DNA from: Methanobacterium_B sp963825335
GTDB taxonomy: Archaea > Methanobacteriota > Methanobacteria > Methanobacteriales > Methanobacteriaceae
Direction of reading: 5' to 3'
NCBI GenBank assembly: GCA_963825335.1
Contig: CAWGSP010000001.1
Coordinates: 124,001 to 188,000, forward strand
Length of the DNA stretch: 64,000 bases
The notes beneath the pieces are model-generated. The model was not told the DNA's origin, ran no database searches, and saw nothing but the letters and a program-made list of their open reading frames with translations. A program made the translations under genes and the position numbers. This document shows positions 50,762 to 60,971 of this stretch, one piece after another; the first letter of the stretch is position 1; each line of letters starts with the position of its first letter.

Positions 50762-52261
50762 ATGGTCCAAGACTCAGATGAAAAGTTATCGAAAATAAAA
50801 AACACACCAGAGAATCGTAAAACTTGCCACTGCAAAGTGTGTCCCAGTTATCCATCTAAATGTGGTGGGGAGATCCTTTACTGCGGCAATGGCCCAAGCC
50901 ACTGCAATGTAGAAGCCAATATTTGTATATGCAACACATGCCCACTGTACTATGAATATGAATTGAAGGGCATATACTTCTGTGAAAGGGATACTGTAGG
51001 CCAAAGCCGAATTTCGATGCGTAAAAAGAATGAAGAAGAATCTTATTATGATTACAACAAAATAGTTGCCATCAAAGATATCTGTGCCTTGGGTGGGAGT
51101 GTGGTTGGATCAATGGGTTCCACTAAAGATATCAAACTATTCCTCGACGATCTACATTTCGTTCCAGCACAGGTTAACGTAATACCTTTAAATGTTGATG
51201 AACCCGTAAACTGTGAAATAACAATAGGTGCAGAAGCTCGAAAGCCATTGAAACTGTCAGGTCCCATTATGATATCTGGTTTAAGTTACGGGGCAGTATC
51301 GAAGAGCACTAAGCTCGTGGTTGCTGAAACAGCTTCAAAGTTAAATATAGGTTTTAATTCGGGTGAAGGTGGAGTGTTGGAGGAGGAGCTCAAAGTTGCA
51401 AAAAATAATCTAATAATCCAGTACTCGACCGGACGCTTTGGTGTGGATGAAGATCTTCTGGGCAAAGGATCTGCAATTGAAATAAGATTTGGACAGGGAG
51501 CATACCCTGGAATCGGCAGTTATTTGCCGGCTGAGAAGATCACGTCAGATGTGGCAAAAAAGAGGGGTCTTGAAAGAGGTGAAGCATCCTACTCACCAGC
51601 CCACCACCCAGACATATTAAATCATGATGACCTTAAAAATAAGATAAAATGGCTTAAACAGGTTGGAAAAGGTGTGCCTGTTGGTGCTAAGATAGGCTGC
51701 GGCAATGTTGAAGACGATGTCAAACTACTCGCAGAATCAGGTGTTGATTTCATTGCACTGGATGGGTTTGGTGGCGGTACAGGTGCCACCGACAAGTATG
51801 TGAGAGAAAATGTTGGTATACCAATTATTGCAGCAATACCCCGTGCATATAAAATACTGACACAATTGAACCTAAAAAATAGTGTCTCGTTGATAGCTGG
51901 AGGAGGACTTAAAACGTCGGCAGACTTTGCAAAGTGTCTTGCACTAGGTGCAGATGCTGTTTACACAGGTACTGCTGCCCTTATAGCTATTAACTGCGAA
52001 CAATATCGCATTTGTTTCACAGGCAAGTGTCCTACAGGAATAACCACACAAAATCCTCAGCTAACGAAACAAATCGATCTAAAAGAAGGTGTGACCAAGC
52101 TTGGTAATTTCATTGAAGAAACAACCAAGGAAATTGCTACATTTGTAAGGATCGTGGGTAAAAATGATGTGTCGATGTTAGATAATGGAGACATAGTTGC
52201 TGTTGATAGGGATGTTGCCAGGGCAACTGGGGTAAAATGGATCAACGGTGAATATTCGTAA
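50762..52261 (+). CDS. Cys-rich FMN protein, glutamate synthase-like (DUF2769 plus GltB domain 2), 499 aa
   Basis: The N-terminal about 75 residues hold about a dozen Cys (CHCKVCPSYPSKCGG, CICNTCPLYY), as in DUF2769, likely to bind Fe-S. The rest is the FMN-binding barrel of archaeal glutamate synthase: GLSYGAVSKSTK, GEGGVLEEE, YSTGRFGV, IALDGFGGGTGA and a Cys cluster near CRI-CFTGKCPTG for a 3Fe-4S centre. There is no amidotransferase domain. GGAG precedes the ATG. Linkage to the rubredoxin-TPP gene suggests a shared electron route rather than ordinary glutamate synthesis. Confidence 0.82.
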   Translation: MVQDSDEKLSKIKNTPENRKTCHCKVCPSYPSKCGGEILYCGNGPSHCNVEANICICNTCPLYYEYELKGIYFCERDTVGQSRISMRKKNEEESYYDYNKIVAIKDICALGGSVVGSMGSTKDIKLFLDDLHFVPAQVNVIPLNVDEPVNCEITIGAEARKPLKLSGPIMISGLSYGAVSKSTKLVVAETASKLNIGFNSGEGGVLEEELKVAKNNLIIQYSTGRFGVDEDLLGKGSAIEIRFGQGAYPGIGSYLPAEKITSDVAKKRGLERGEASYSPAHHPDILNHDDLKNKIKWLKQVGKGVPVGAKIGCGNVEDDVKLLAESGVDFIALDGFGGGTGATDKYVRENVGIPIIAAIPRAYKILTQLNLKNSVSLIAGGGLKTSADFAKCLALGADAVYTGTAALIAINCEQYRICFTGKCPTGITTQNPQLTKQIDLKEGVTKLGNFIEETTKEIATFVRIVGKNDVSMLDNGDIVAVDRDVARATGVKWINGEYS

Positions 52262-52319
52262 AAAAAAAGAATAAATACTTTGAAAACTATTTATCTTTGT
52301 ATCAAAAGACAGGTTAAAA

Positions 52320-53375
52320 ATGATAAACGAAGCAGCTGTAGAGAATCAAACCAACGCAAAAAAATTGGAAAAAATATTTTTAAATTCAAAAGAAGGATGG
52401 GAACTAACATTCAATGCCATTCCTGATTTAATAACAATATTAGACCGTAATAACAGGGTAATTCGCGTTAACAAAACCATGGCAGAACGCCTGAACAGAT
52501 ACCCACATGAATGTATCGGATTCCTGTGCTACGAAGTTGTCCACAACACAGACAAACCTCCAAAAAACTGCCCAAATATGCTGCTCTTAAACGATGGAAT
52601 AGAACACTGCACCGAAGTTTATGAAGAGAATCTTGGGGGTTATTTCATTGTCACTGCTTCTCCAATTAAAGATGATGAGGGTAATGTGCTGGGGAGCATA
52701 CACATAGCACACGATATTACAGCTCGTAAAAAAATGGAAGAAAAACTCAAGAAAACCATCGAAGAAAAGGACACACTGATGAAAGAAGTACATCACCGAG
52801 TTAAAAATAACTTAATGATAATATCAAGTCTTCTGAGTCTTCAATCTAGGTATATCAAAGATAAAGATGCGAGAGATATCTTCAAGGACAGTCAAAACCG
52901 TGCCAAGGCAATGGCATTAATACACGAAAAACTGTACCAATCCAACGATCTCAAAAACATAAACTTCACAGAATATGTTAGAAACCTGTCAAACGACCTT
53001 TATGACACATATGTGCTGGACAAAAAGATCATCAGTCTTAAATTAAATATTGAAAACGTTCGTTTGGATGTTGAAACTTCCATTCCGCTGGGACTGATAT
53101 TAAACGAATTACTGACCAATGCACTGAAACACGCATTTCCCGATGAAAGGAAGGGTGAGATATTGGTGGAACTCGAGTCAGAAGGTGATGGGAAATTTAA
53201 ACTCATTGTTAGCGATAATGGTATAGGATTTCCAGAAGATTTAGACTATAAAAATACGCCATCGCTCGGAATGCAATTAGTTAACAGCTTAACAGATCAG
53301 ATTGAAGGTGAACTGCACCTGCACCGAAATAATGGTACTTCTTTCACCGTAATTTTTAGAAACATTAGTTATTAA
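52320..53375 (+). CDS. PAS sensor histidine kinase (HisKA_2 type), 351 aa
   Basis: A PAS domain (about 25-140) with CYEVVHNT and KNCPN is followed by a HisKA_2 dimerisation region, in which EVHHRVKNNLMIISSLL carries the phospho-His. An HATPase domain follows (NELLTNALKHAF, SDNGIGFPED, GTSFTVIF). It is soluble, so it senses an internal signal. The PAS is a close relative of that in the element-borne kinase at 11361, but the kinase core belongs to a different subclass. No receiver gene is adjacent. Confidence 0.9.
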   Translation: MINEAAVENQTNAKKLEKIFLNSKEGWELTFNAIPDLITILDRNNRVIRVNKTMAERLNRYPHECIGFLCYEVVHNTDKPPKNCPNMLLLNDGIEHCTEVYEENLGGYFIVTASPIKDDEGNVLGSIHIAHDITARKKMEEKLKKTIEEKDTLMKEVHHRVKNNLMIISSLLSLQSRYIKDKDARDIFKDSQNRAKAMALIHEKLYQSNDLKNINFTEYVRNLSNDLYDTYVLDKKIISLKLNIENVRLDVETSIPLGLILNELLTNALKHAFPDERKGEILVELESEGDGKFKLIVSDNGIGFPEDLDYKNTPSLGMQLVNSLTDQIEGELHLHRNNGTSFTVIFRNISY

Positions 53376-53549
53376 AACCTTTTTTTTTAATTACTGAGAT
53401 TGAATAACACCGGAACCCAATCATGAATAGGTACCATTATCTCAATAAAAATTTCGAGTTCTGTGTAATAATAGAAAAACTTATTCATCATGAGGCAGAT
53501 AATTTTTTTAGATAATCTTATCATCAAATGAGTTTTTGAGGTATTAGAA

Positions 53550-56500
53550 ATGGAAGAATCAGCAAACAAAAATGTAGAAGTCAAGATTGAAGCCCTCAGA
53601 AAAAATTTGCTAGATTTAACCATGAGGAATAAACTCCTAAATTTCAAATCCCTTGCAAGATCGATAAGGGTTGTTGATGAGATACCGACCGAAATATATC
53701 AATTATTGGTTTTAAACGATAAAAAGATGCAGTTCATAGCTAAACAGACTAGAACTCCAGAATCATACGTCAAAAATAGGGATCATGACGGCTTAAACGA
53801 TGCAGATGATAAGACCCAAGAGGAAGGTCAGACATCAGAAAATTCCAAAGAAAATGAAGAAGAAATAGAAGAATTGAAACTTAAACCAATTGAAATGAGC
53901 GAAAATGATGCTTCATTACTTTGGAAATTACCACTTCCCAATAAAAAAGTCGCAGCTAAACACAGAAATCTGTTTTTACAGACCAATCACGAAGCAGAAG
54001 AACTGCAAAAACGCCTTTTTTATATTAATCAACAGTCCAAATCCGTGCTTGAAGAACAAGGATACAATATACTATATCTAGCATTAGGCTTTCTAGAATG
54101 GACAGATAATACAGAAGAAACAATTAAAAGAAGAGCTCCCCTAATTCTGATCCCTGTGGCCCTCGAACGTAAAAAGGTAAGGGGTTCATTTAAACTCCTC
54201 TGGACAGGAGAAGACATCATCCCCAACATTTCACTTCAGGAAAAACTGCTGGAACAGGGCATACAGTTACCAGATTTTGAAATGCCGGAACAGAAAGAAG
54301 GCATATACCATTATTTTGAATCTGTTGTAGAAGCTGTAGAACCCAAAAAAGATTGGAACGTTATCTACGATATTTACCTGAACTTTTTCAGTTTCACCAA
54401 ATTCGTTATGTTCAAGGACCTTGACCCTGAAAGTTGGGGCGGACTATCACTTACAGAAAACAGAATAATTAAAACCCTCTTCGACCAACCCGAAAACTTA
54501 GATGAACCAGAATTCCATGAAGAAGACGTTGATAAAAAGCTGAGATCGAACGATGTTTACAATGTAGTGGATGCAGATTCATCTCAGATAGCTGTAATAG
54601 AGGAATCAAAATCAGGCAAAAACATGGTAGTAGAGGGTCCGCCAGGTACTGGTAAATCCCAAACCATAGTAAACCTCATATCTGAATTAATTGCTAATGG
54701 CAAGACAGTTCTATTTATTAGTGAAAAAATGGCGGCACTAGAGGTTGTTAAAGACCGTTTGGATAATATCGGCCTTGGTGAATTCTGTCTGGAACTTCAC
54801 AGCCATAAATCTAACAAAAAGAATGTACTCAAAATGTTAGAAAAAAGTGTTTACAGTCATCCCGTGACTTTACGTTCATTAGATGAAGAATTTACAGAAC
54901 TTGAAAAACTTAAACTAGAGCTGAATCAGTACAATGATGTTCTCCACTCCTCACTCGGTAAATCCGGTTTTTCACCATTCCAACTCTTTGGCATGAAAGA
55001 AGAATCAATTCAACACTTTAAAAATGTTAAAAGAAATATACCAAGGGCACACATCTCAAACCCTGAAAAATACAGCCAAAAAGAGTGGAAAGAAGCAATT
55101 CTTGAATTGAAAAATGTTTCGGAAGTTATCAAACCCTTAAAACCACTCTCAAAGAATCCTTGGATGCATACAAAACCAGGAACAATTCTTCCAACAGATA
55201 AGGAAGATATCGTTGAATTGATAAGAAAATGTATATCCACACTCAACGATCTTGAAGCAGATCTTTACGAACTCGTTGAATTAACAGGTATCAGAAAACC
55301 ATTGAACAAAAATGAGATGGACAATGCTGTTAAAACAGCAATATTAATTGCATCACCTGTCACAACCAATCCCGATGTACTGTATAATCCAATATGGGAA
55401 ACAGGCAGGACAGATATCATAAAAATCATCGACTTACTTGTTGAATACAATTCAAACAACGACAGGTTATCTAAAAAATTCAAAACTGGAGTATTGAATA
55501 CGGATATTTCCTCATTACTCGAAGAGTATAGGGAAACCTCTTCAAAGTTTTTAAAAACATTTAGAGGAAGGTATAAAAAATCCAAAGATAAAATTGCGAG
55601 TCTTTACAGCGAAGAAATTCCAGAAGAAGATTCTGTCCTGATAAACGATCTCCAAGGATTATTAAAATGTCAAAAACTACAGGAAAAGATAGATAAACTT
55701 GAAATTCAGGCAAGCAAGGTGTTTGGAACCAGCTGGAAAGGCAGGAACACCAACCTAGAAAATATTAAAAACTTGGCAGAATGGATATTAACCCTTAAAA
55801 AACTTCTAAAAACGGGAAAGATCACAGAAAGAACCTTCGATATCATAGAAAATGAGCCAGATTCTGCTAAGATCAATGGAACCATTCAAAAACTCGGTAA
55901 AGATTATGATTCGTTTTTAAATGTTTACAATGGAATGAAAAAATATATAGAAATAGATGAAGAACTGGTTTTCGGCCGAAGCCTTAAGTTTGTACATTTC
56001 CGTGATATGGAATCTAAGATGGATGATTATCAAAATGGAATGCCACTCCTACAAAAATGGTCACAGTTCACATCTATTCTAGCTGAAAAACCAAGCGAGC
56101 TCGCAGATCCTGTTATCGAACTGATAGAAGCCGATAAAATTGAGATTGAAGACACTATTCCGTGTCTTATGTCAAACTTTTCAGACGATCTTTTGAGAAA
56201 TGCCTTCCTAAACAATCCTGTGTTATCGAACTTCATAGGTGAAATTCATGAACGCAAAATCGGTAGGTTCATAGACCTTGATAGAAATATTATTGCCCTG
56301 AATCGTGGGAGGATAGCAAGCAGTATTTCTGGACACAGGCCACAGATGAATAGTGTTGCCTCCCCCAACTCTGAACTAGGAATCCTTTTAAGTGAATTTA
56401 ACAGAAAACGTGGCCATATGCCTATCAGGAAGTTATTATCCCATGCTGGGGGCCTTATACAGAAGATTAAACCGTGCTTCATGATGAGTCCCCTTTCTGT

Positions 56501-58583
56501 TGCACAGTTCATCGACCCAATGAACTCCCCAGATCTACGCTTTGATGTGGTTATCTTCGATGAAGCCAGCCAAGTCAAACCCGAAGACGCCCTAGGAAGT
56601 TTTTTAAGGGCAAATCAGGCCGTTGTTATGGGAGATACCAGGCAGTTACCGCCAACATCATTTTTTGACATAATGTTAGAAACCGATGATAATGAGGATT
56701 ACGAAATAGCATCCCTTTCAGACATGGAAAGCATACTCCACCTTTGTAAGGGCAGGTTTCCAACCAAGATGTTGCGGTGGCACTACAGAAGCAGGCATGA
56801 ATCGCTCATAGCACTGTCAAATCAGGAATTCTACGACAATAATTTACTCATATATCCATCACCGTGCCATGAAACAGACAGCCTTGGTTTGAAGTTTGAG
56901 TATATGGAAGACACAGTTTATGATCGTGGCAGAACTTCGTCCAACAGACAAGAAGCTCATAGAGTTGTTGAAGCTGCTGGTGATCACTTCAAAAAGTACG
57001 GCAGCACCAAGAGTTTGGGTATAGGAACCTTCAATATAAAACAACAACAGGTCATTCTTGAAGAAGTTGAACTGTACCTCAGAAAAAACCCTAAACTCGA
57101 GAAGTACTTCGGAAGTGAAATGGACGAACATTTCTTCGTCAAAAACCTGGAAACAATCCAAGGAGACGAAAGAGACGTCATATTTATCAGCGTCGGATAT
57201 GGTAAGGATGAAAATGGAGATTTAAGTCTCAATTTTGGTCCCCTCAATAGAGAAGGCGGTGAAAGACGTTTAAATGTTTTAATTACGAGGGCAAGGGAAA
57301 AATGTGTTGTATTTTCGAATTTCAGATACACAGAAATCAAGACCAGCGAAAACTCAGCATTTGGACTCACAGCATTAAAATCATTCCTACGGTACGCTGA
57401 AACCAAAACACTCGAAAATATCTACAACACTGGCGAGGAAAATGAAACAGCCTTCGAAGATTCAATCTTTGAATTTTTGAAGTTTCACGGCTACAACGTC
57501 CATAAACAGGTTGGTTGTGCAGGTTTCAGATTGGATCTAGCAGTCATAGACCCCCAAGATAATGGAAGGTACATGCTGGGTATAGAATGTGATGGAGAAA
57601 GCTACCACAGTTCACCCGTTGCAAGGGACAGGGAAAGACTTCGCCAGCAGATACTCGAAGGTTTAGGATGGCACATATACAGGGTATGGTCAACAGACTG
57701 GTACAGGAACAGGAATGAATCCGAAAAGAACCTGCTGAAAGCTGTTGAAAACGCTAAAGACTTGAAACATATCGTTAGTGTTCCAGAAAAGGTCCAGCAA
57801 ACAGCACCCCCGGTCTCTGTCGAAGATAAATTATCAGCAGAATATGAACCTTCATATGAAAAGTCAGAACCAGCCAAAGAAAAATCAACTGTATCAACCA
57901 TCCCCATCAATGAAACTGTCGAGGTTCTTCCCGACGTGCACCCTACTTTGGAAACAGAAAATACAGAAGACAGAACCGATGAAATTCAAGTTGTTGAAGC
58001 CGAAATCACACCTGCCGCCGATACATCGGACGATGATCCAGTGAAAGATTATCATCAATGCACAGAACTTTGTATCCCTGTGAGCGGACAGATACACGAA
58101 AAATCAACACAAGAACTTTCAAGCATGGTGTGTCAGATCGTTGATATGGAAGGCCCAATACATATCAGCGAAGTTGTAAGACGTATAAGGGTTGCATGGG
58201 GGCTTAAAAGAGCAGGTAAACGAATTCAGGATGCTATTCTCAATGCAATTAGTTCAAGCCAGGATAATGGAGATATAACCGTTAAAAACGAGTTTTTGTA
58301 TCCTAAAAACCGTGGAATATTGGTGCGTAGACGTACCGGAGACCCTCCAGCCAAAATAAATTTGATATGCGATGAAGAAATTGTAGAAGCCATAAAAATA
58401 GTTCTTCAAACACAGTACGCCTCTCCAACAGAAGAAATAATCAAACAAACATCGAGGTTATTTGGAATAAAAGTCACACGTGGTGCGACTGCAAAACGAA
58501 TAGACAGTGTGATAAAAAAACTATTAGAGGAAGAAAAACTCGAAACATTATCCAACGGCATGATCGACTTCCCAAAATCCTGA
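53550..58583 (+). CDS. DUF4011-SF1 helicase-Vsr-like nuclease-DUF3320 protein, 1677 aa
   Basis: Domains in order: DUF4011 N-terminus (IEALRKNLLDLTMRNKLLNF, about 8-300); SF1 helicase with Walker A EGPPGTGKSQT (about 365) and Walker B FDEASQVKPEDALG (about 1010); GDTRQLPPTSFF; and C-terminal helicase motifs (RWHYRSRHESLIALSN, GPLNREGGERRLNVLITRAR). A Vsr/REase-like nuclease follows at about 1310-1420 (FRLDLAVID, GIECDGESYH, WHIYRVWSTDWYR). After an acidic linker comes DUF3320 with winged-helix repeats. This order matches large single-protein antiviral candidates described as HEPN-helicase-Vsr (Hhe). GAGGT supports the start. It stands alone between a kinase gene and arcS. Confidence 0.85.
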   Translation: MEESANKNVEVKIEALRKNLLDLTMRNKLLNFKSLARSIRVVDEIPTEIYQLLVLNDKKMQFIAKQTRTPESYVKNRDHDGLNDADDKTQEEGQTSENSKENEEEIEELKLKPIEMSENDASLLWKLPLPNKKVAAKHRNLFLQTNHEAEELQKRLFYINQQSKSVLEEQGYNILYLALGFLEWTDNTEETIKRRAPLILIPVALERKKVRGSFKLLWTGEDIIPNISLQEKLLEQGIQLPDFEMPEQKEGIYHYFESVVEAVEPKKDWNVIYDIYLNFFSFTKFVMFKDLDPESWGGLSLTENRIIKTLFDQPENLDEPEFHEEDVDKKLRSNDVYNVVDADSSQIAVIEESKSGKNMVVEGPPGTGKSQTIVNLISELIANGKTVLFISEKMAALEVVKDRLDNIGLGEFCLELHSHKSNKKNVLKMLEKSVYSHPVTLRSLDEEFTELEKLKLELNQYNDVLHSSLGKSGFSPFQLFGMKEESIQHFKNVKRNIPRAHISNPEKYSQKEWKEAILELKNVSEVIKPLKPLSKNPWMHTKPGTILPTDKEDIVELIRKCISTLNDLEADLYELVELTGIRKPLNKNEMDNAVKTAILIASPVTTNPDVLYNPIWETGRTDIIKIIDLLVEYNSNNDRLSKKFKTGVLNTDISSLLEEYRETSSKFLKTFRGRYKKSKDKIASLYSEEIPEEDSVLINDLQGLLKCQKLQEKIDKLEIQASKVFGTSWKGRNTNLENIKNLAEWILTLKKLLKTGKITERTFDIIENEPDSAKINGTIQKLGKDYDSFLNVYNGMKKYIEIDEELVFGRSLKFVHFRDMESKMDDYQNGMPLLQKWSQFTSILAEKPSELADPVIELIEADKIEIEDTIPCLMSNFSDDLLRNAFLNNPVLSNFIGEIHERKIGRFIDLDRNIIALNRGRIASSISGHRPQMNSVASPNSELGILLSEFNRKRGHMPIRKLLSHAGGLIQKIKPCFMMSPLSVAQFIDPMNSPDLRFDVVIFDEASQVKPEDALGSFLRANQAVVMGDTRQLPPTSFFDIMLETDDNEDYEIASLSDMESILHLCKGRFPTKMLRWHYRSRHESLIALSNQEFYDNNLLIYPSPCHETDSLGLKFEYMEDTVYDRGRTSSNRQEAHRVVEAAGDHFKKYGSTKSLGIGTFNIKQQQVILEEVELYLRKNPKLEKYFGSEMDEHFFVKNLETIQGDERDVIFISVGYGKDENGDLSLNFGPLNREGGERRLNVLITRAREKCVVFSNFRYTEIKTSENSAFGLTALKSFLRYAETKTLENIYNTGEENETAFEDSIFEFLKFHGYNVHKQVGCAGFRLDLAVIDPQDNGRYMLGIECDGESYHSSPVARDRERLRQQILEGLGWHIYRVWSTDWYRNRNESEKNLLKAVENAKDLKHIVSVPEKVQQTAPPVSVEDKLSAEYEPSYEKSEPAKEKSTVSTIPINETVEVLPDVHPTLETENTEDRTDEIQVVEAEITPAADTSDDDPVKDYHQCTELCIPVSGQIHEKSTQELSSMVCQIVDMEGPIHISEVVRRIRVAWGLKRAGKRIQDAILNAISSSQDNGDITVKNEFLYPKNRGILVRRRTGDPPAKINLICDEEIVEAIKIVLQTQYASPTEEIIKQTSRLFGIKVTRGATAKRIDSVIKKLLEEEKLETLSNGMIDFPKS

Positions 58584-58770
58584 ACACCGCTTAATAATTA
58601 CTGGTTTTATATTTTAATCTATTTTATATTTTTTTAATAAATCAAATAAACAGTTGAAAAAAATGGTAGAATTGATTTATGATGAATTTTATAATAGAAT
58701 CATTAATTAAATCAATGACAAACCATAGATCTTATCCATGTAAAATTTTTAATTGTACGAGGAAATATAA

Positions 58771-59682
58771 ATGAAAATACCTTGCATAACAGAAGAATCC
58801 CTATACAGACCAGAGGCCCGTAGATGGAGGGATAGGATGGGTTTACTCCAACCATTAGGTGATGTTGTAGTTGTATTGCCCTGCAGCATGCGCAAACCTT
58901 ATTCATCATCCAAGTCGCACGCCATATTCATGAGGGCTACAAAAAATATTCAGGAAGCTATTCTAACCTCACCATTTGGTGTATGTCCACGTGAAATGGA
59001 ACGTACCTATCCAATACAATCATACGATACTTCAACTACTGGCATCTGGTCAAAAGAAGAGATAGATATAACCGGAGAATGTCTAAAATCCTATGTTGCT
59101 GATAAAAAAGTTATAGCCCATGTGTCTGGAGGATACAGGGAAGTTTGTGAAGCTTACCTTGACGATGCTACGTACACTTGTAACGATGGGAGAACCACAT
59201 CATGGGAGTCCATGGATAATCTTAAAATGGAGATAAAGAAATATCCCCGCATTAAAACCAAAGAAAAACGTTTAAATGGTTTTAGATCAATCGCACGTTA
59301 CCAGTTCAGAACACCCGAAGCAGACTCATTAATACCCGACAACACCAAGGCAGTGGGAAGATTTACGAAACGAATGTTGGTTGAAAAAGAACAAATAGCA
59401 ACTTTATCCTTCGATACTGGACTATATTCCCTGAACTTGTTAGGTGGAGAAAAATTAAAGGATATCGGCACAAATTGGGTGGAAATAGACTTTGAAATGA
59501 AAACTAGCACCCTATTCACACCAGGGATTGTTGATGCAGATCCGGACATAATACCCAAGGACGAGGTCGTGATCCTTAGGAACGATGAAGTGATCGGTGT
59601 TGGTAAATCTGTTTTAAGTGGGGAAGAGCTGAAAAAATCGTCTAAAGGCATTGGAGTGAGGGTCAGGCATAGACAAAAATAG
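58771..59682 (+). CDS. arcS: Archaeosine synthase ArcS, short form without TGT-like domain, 303 aa
   Basis: It contains the ArcS motif PCX3KPYX2SX2H (here PCSMRKPYSSSKSH, about residues 37-50), HVSGGYREVCEAY in the DUF5591 domain, and a C-terminal PUA domain (about 215-300; TSTLFTPGIVDADPDI, DEVVILRNDEVIGVG). ArcS acts on preQ0 in archaeal tRNA at position 15 on the way to archaeosine. Most euryarchaeal ArcS proteins have an N-terminal TGT-like domain; here the ATG (GAGG upstream) starts directly at the DUF5591 part, so that domain is absent or encoded elsewhere. Confidence 0.82.
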   Translation: MKIPCITEESLYRPEARRWRDRMGLLQPLGDVVVVLPCSMRKPYSSSKSHAIFMRATKNIQEAILTSPFGVCPREMERTYPIQSYDTSTTGIWSKEEIDITGECLKSYVADKKVIAHVSGGYREVCEAYLDDATYTCNDGRTTSWESMDNLKMEIKKYPRIKTKEKRLNGFRSIARYQFRTPEADSLIPDNTKAVGRFTKRMLVEKEQIATLSFDTGLYSLNLLGGEKLKDIGTNWVEIDFEMKTSTLFTPGIVDADPDIIPKDEVVILRNDEVIGVGKSVLSGEELKKSSKGIGVRVRHRQK

Positions 59683-59896
59683 CAATTGAATAACCATTTG
59701 AGAGAATAAATTTTTTTTTGATTCTCAAATATTTTTACCCCACATCTACAAAGTATAAATATCATAAAAAAAAATAGAAAAATACGTTAATTTTTATTTG
59801 AATAAAAAAAAATTTAAGTTAAGCAGTAAAAGCTAATCCCATTTGAATTTAGCTAACTAATGTTGAATAGTATAAAAGAGATTTAGAGGAATAATA

Positions 59897-60187
59897 ATGT
59901 CAGAAGAACTAGAAGAAAAAATTAAAACCGCGCTTTCAAAGGTTGCAGACCCACATATGGGAATAAGCATCGTCGAAATGGGACTCGTAACTGGTATAGA
60001 TGTTGATGAAGAAGCTAAAACAGCTAAAATTACTATTACACCCACAAATCCAGGATGCATGAGTGCAGCAAATATGGCAATGCAGGCTAGAACAGCTGCT
60101 GAAAGTGTAGATGGAATAGACAAAGCAGAAATTGTAGTTGTTGGGCATATGATGGCAGATGCAATCTGTGATATGGTGAACAAATAA
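59897..60187 (+). CDS. DUF59/MIP18-family protein, 96 aa
   Basis: Typical opening VADPHMGISIVEMGLV with a strand-rich middle (AKITITPTNPGCM) carrying the conserved Cys. Family members (PaaD, SufT, MIP18) help assemble or insert iron-sulfur centres. AGAGGAA precedes the ATG. It is followed with no gap by the kinase gene, so the two are translated together. Confidence 0.85.
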   Translation: MSEELEEKIKTALSKVADPHMGISIVEMGLVTGIDVDEEAKTAKITITPTNPGCMSAANMAMQARTAAESVDGIDKAEIVVVGHMMADAICDMVNK

Positions 60188-60742
60188 ATGGTTCGATGGA
60201 ACATCGCAGCCCTTGTTGGTGTTCCCGGAGTTGGTAAAACTTCGCTTTGCATTAGTGCAGCAAGGGCTCTTAATTATGTACATGTGAACTATGGAGAGTT
60301 AATGCTGGATATTGCATCAACAAGAAATCTGGCTTCAAATCAAAATGAAATGTTCGAGCTGGATCTTGATATCCAATATTCCATTTGGAAAGAAGCTGCA
60401 TGTGAAATATCCAGAATCAGTGCCATAGAAAACAATATTTTGGTAGATCTTCATGGTGTAGACCCTTCTTTAGTTGGGTACATCGTCTCTTTGCCGTTCG
60501 AAATACTGAATCCAGATGTAATAATCATAATAGAATCATCCTACAAAAATATAATGATGAGAAGAAAAGCCGATGAATATAGGACCCGTCCAATCGAAGG
60601 TGTGAATAAATTGTGCATGGATATGGATATTTTAAGGTCATCAATGGTTTGCTGTTCTGTTATGTGCGGTTCTTATTTAAACGTGGTTGAAAATAATAAT
60701 TTTGAGAAATGTTTAAACGAACTCGAAGATATCCTCGGTTGA
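60188..60742 (+). CDS. Archaeal-type adenylate kinase (AdkA-like), 184 aa
   Basis: P-loop GVPGVGKTS at about 11-19, followed by VNYGELMLDIA, the Asp-His pair in LVDLHGV, LNPDVIIIIES and MRRKADEYRTR, all in the order found in archaeal AdkA. The enzyme interconverts AMP, ADP and ATP. It starts right after the DUF59 stop, with GGTGA inside the end of that gene. Divergence from standard AdkA leaves room for another small-molecule kinase role. Confidence 0.75.
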   Translation: MVRWNIAALVGVPGVGKTSLCISAARALNYVHVNYGELMLDIASTRNLASNQNEMFELDLDIQYSIWKEAACEISRISAIENNILVDLHGVDPSLVGYIVSLPFEILNPDVIIIIESSYKNIMMRRKADEYRTRPIEGVNKLCMDMDILRSSMVCCSVMCGSYLNVVENNNFEKCLNELEDILG

Positions 60743-60898
60743 ACAAAATTTTATCAATTAATTCGCACTAATTGGTTTGTATTTACTTGGTTAAGAGAAA
60801 AGGATATAAGTGATGAAGTCTAAACTTTGAATCTACCCCAACAGTTCTTTGGATTATTCGATAATAATCATGAGTAGTGACTTTTTTGATATGATGTG

Positions 60899-60971
<73 letters not shown>

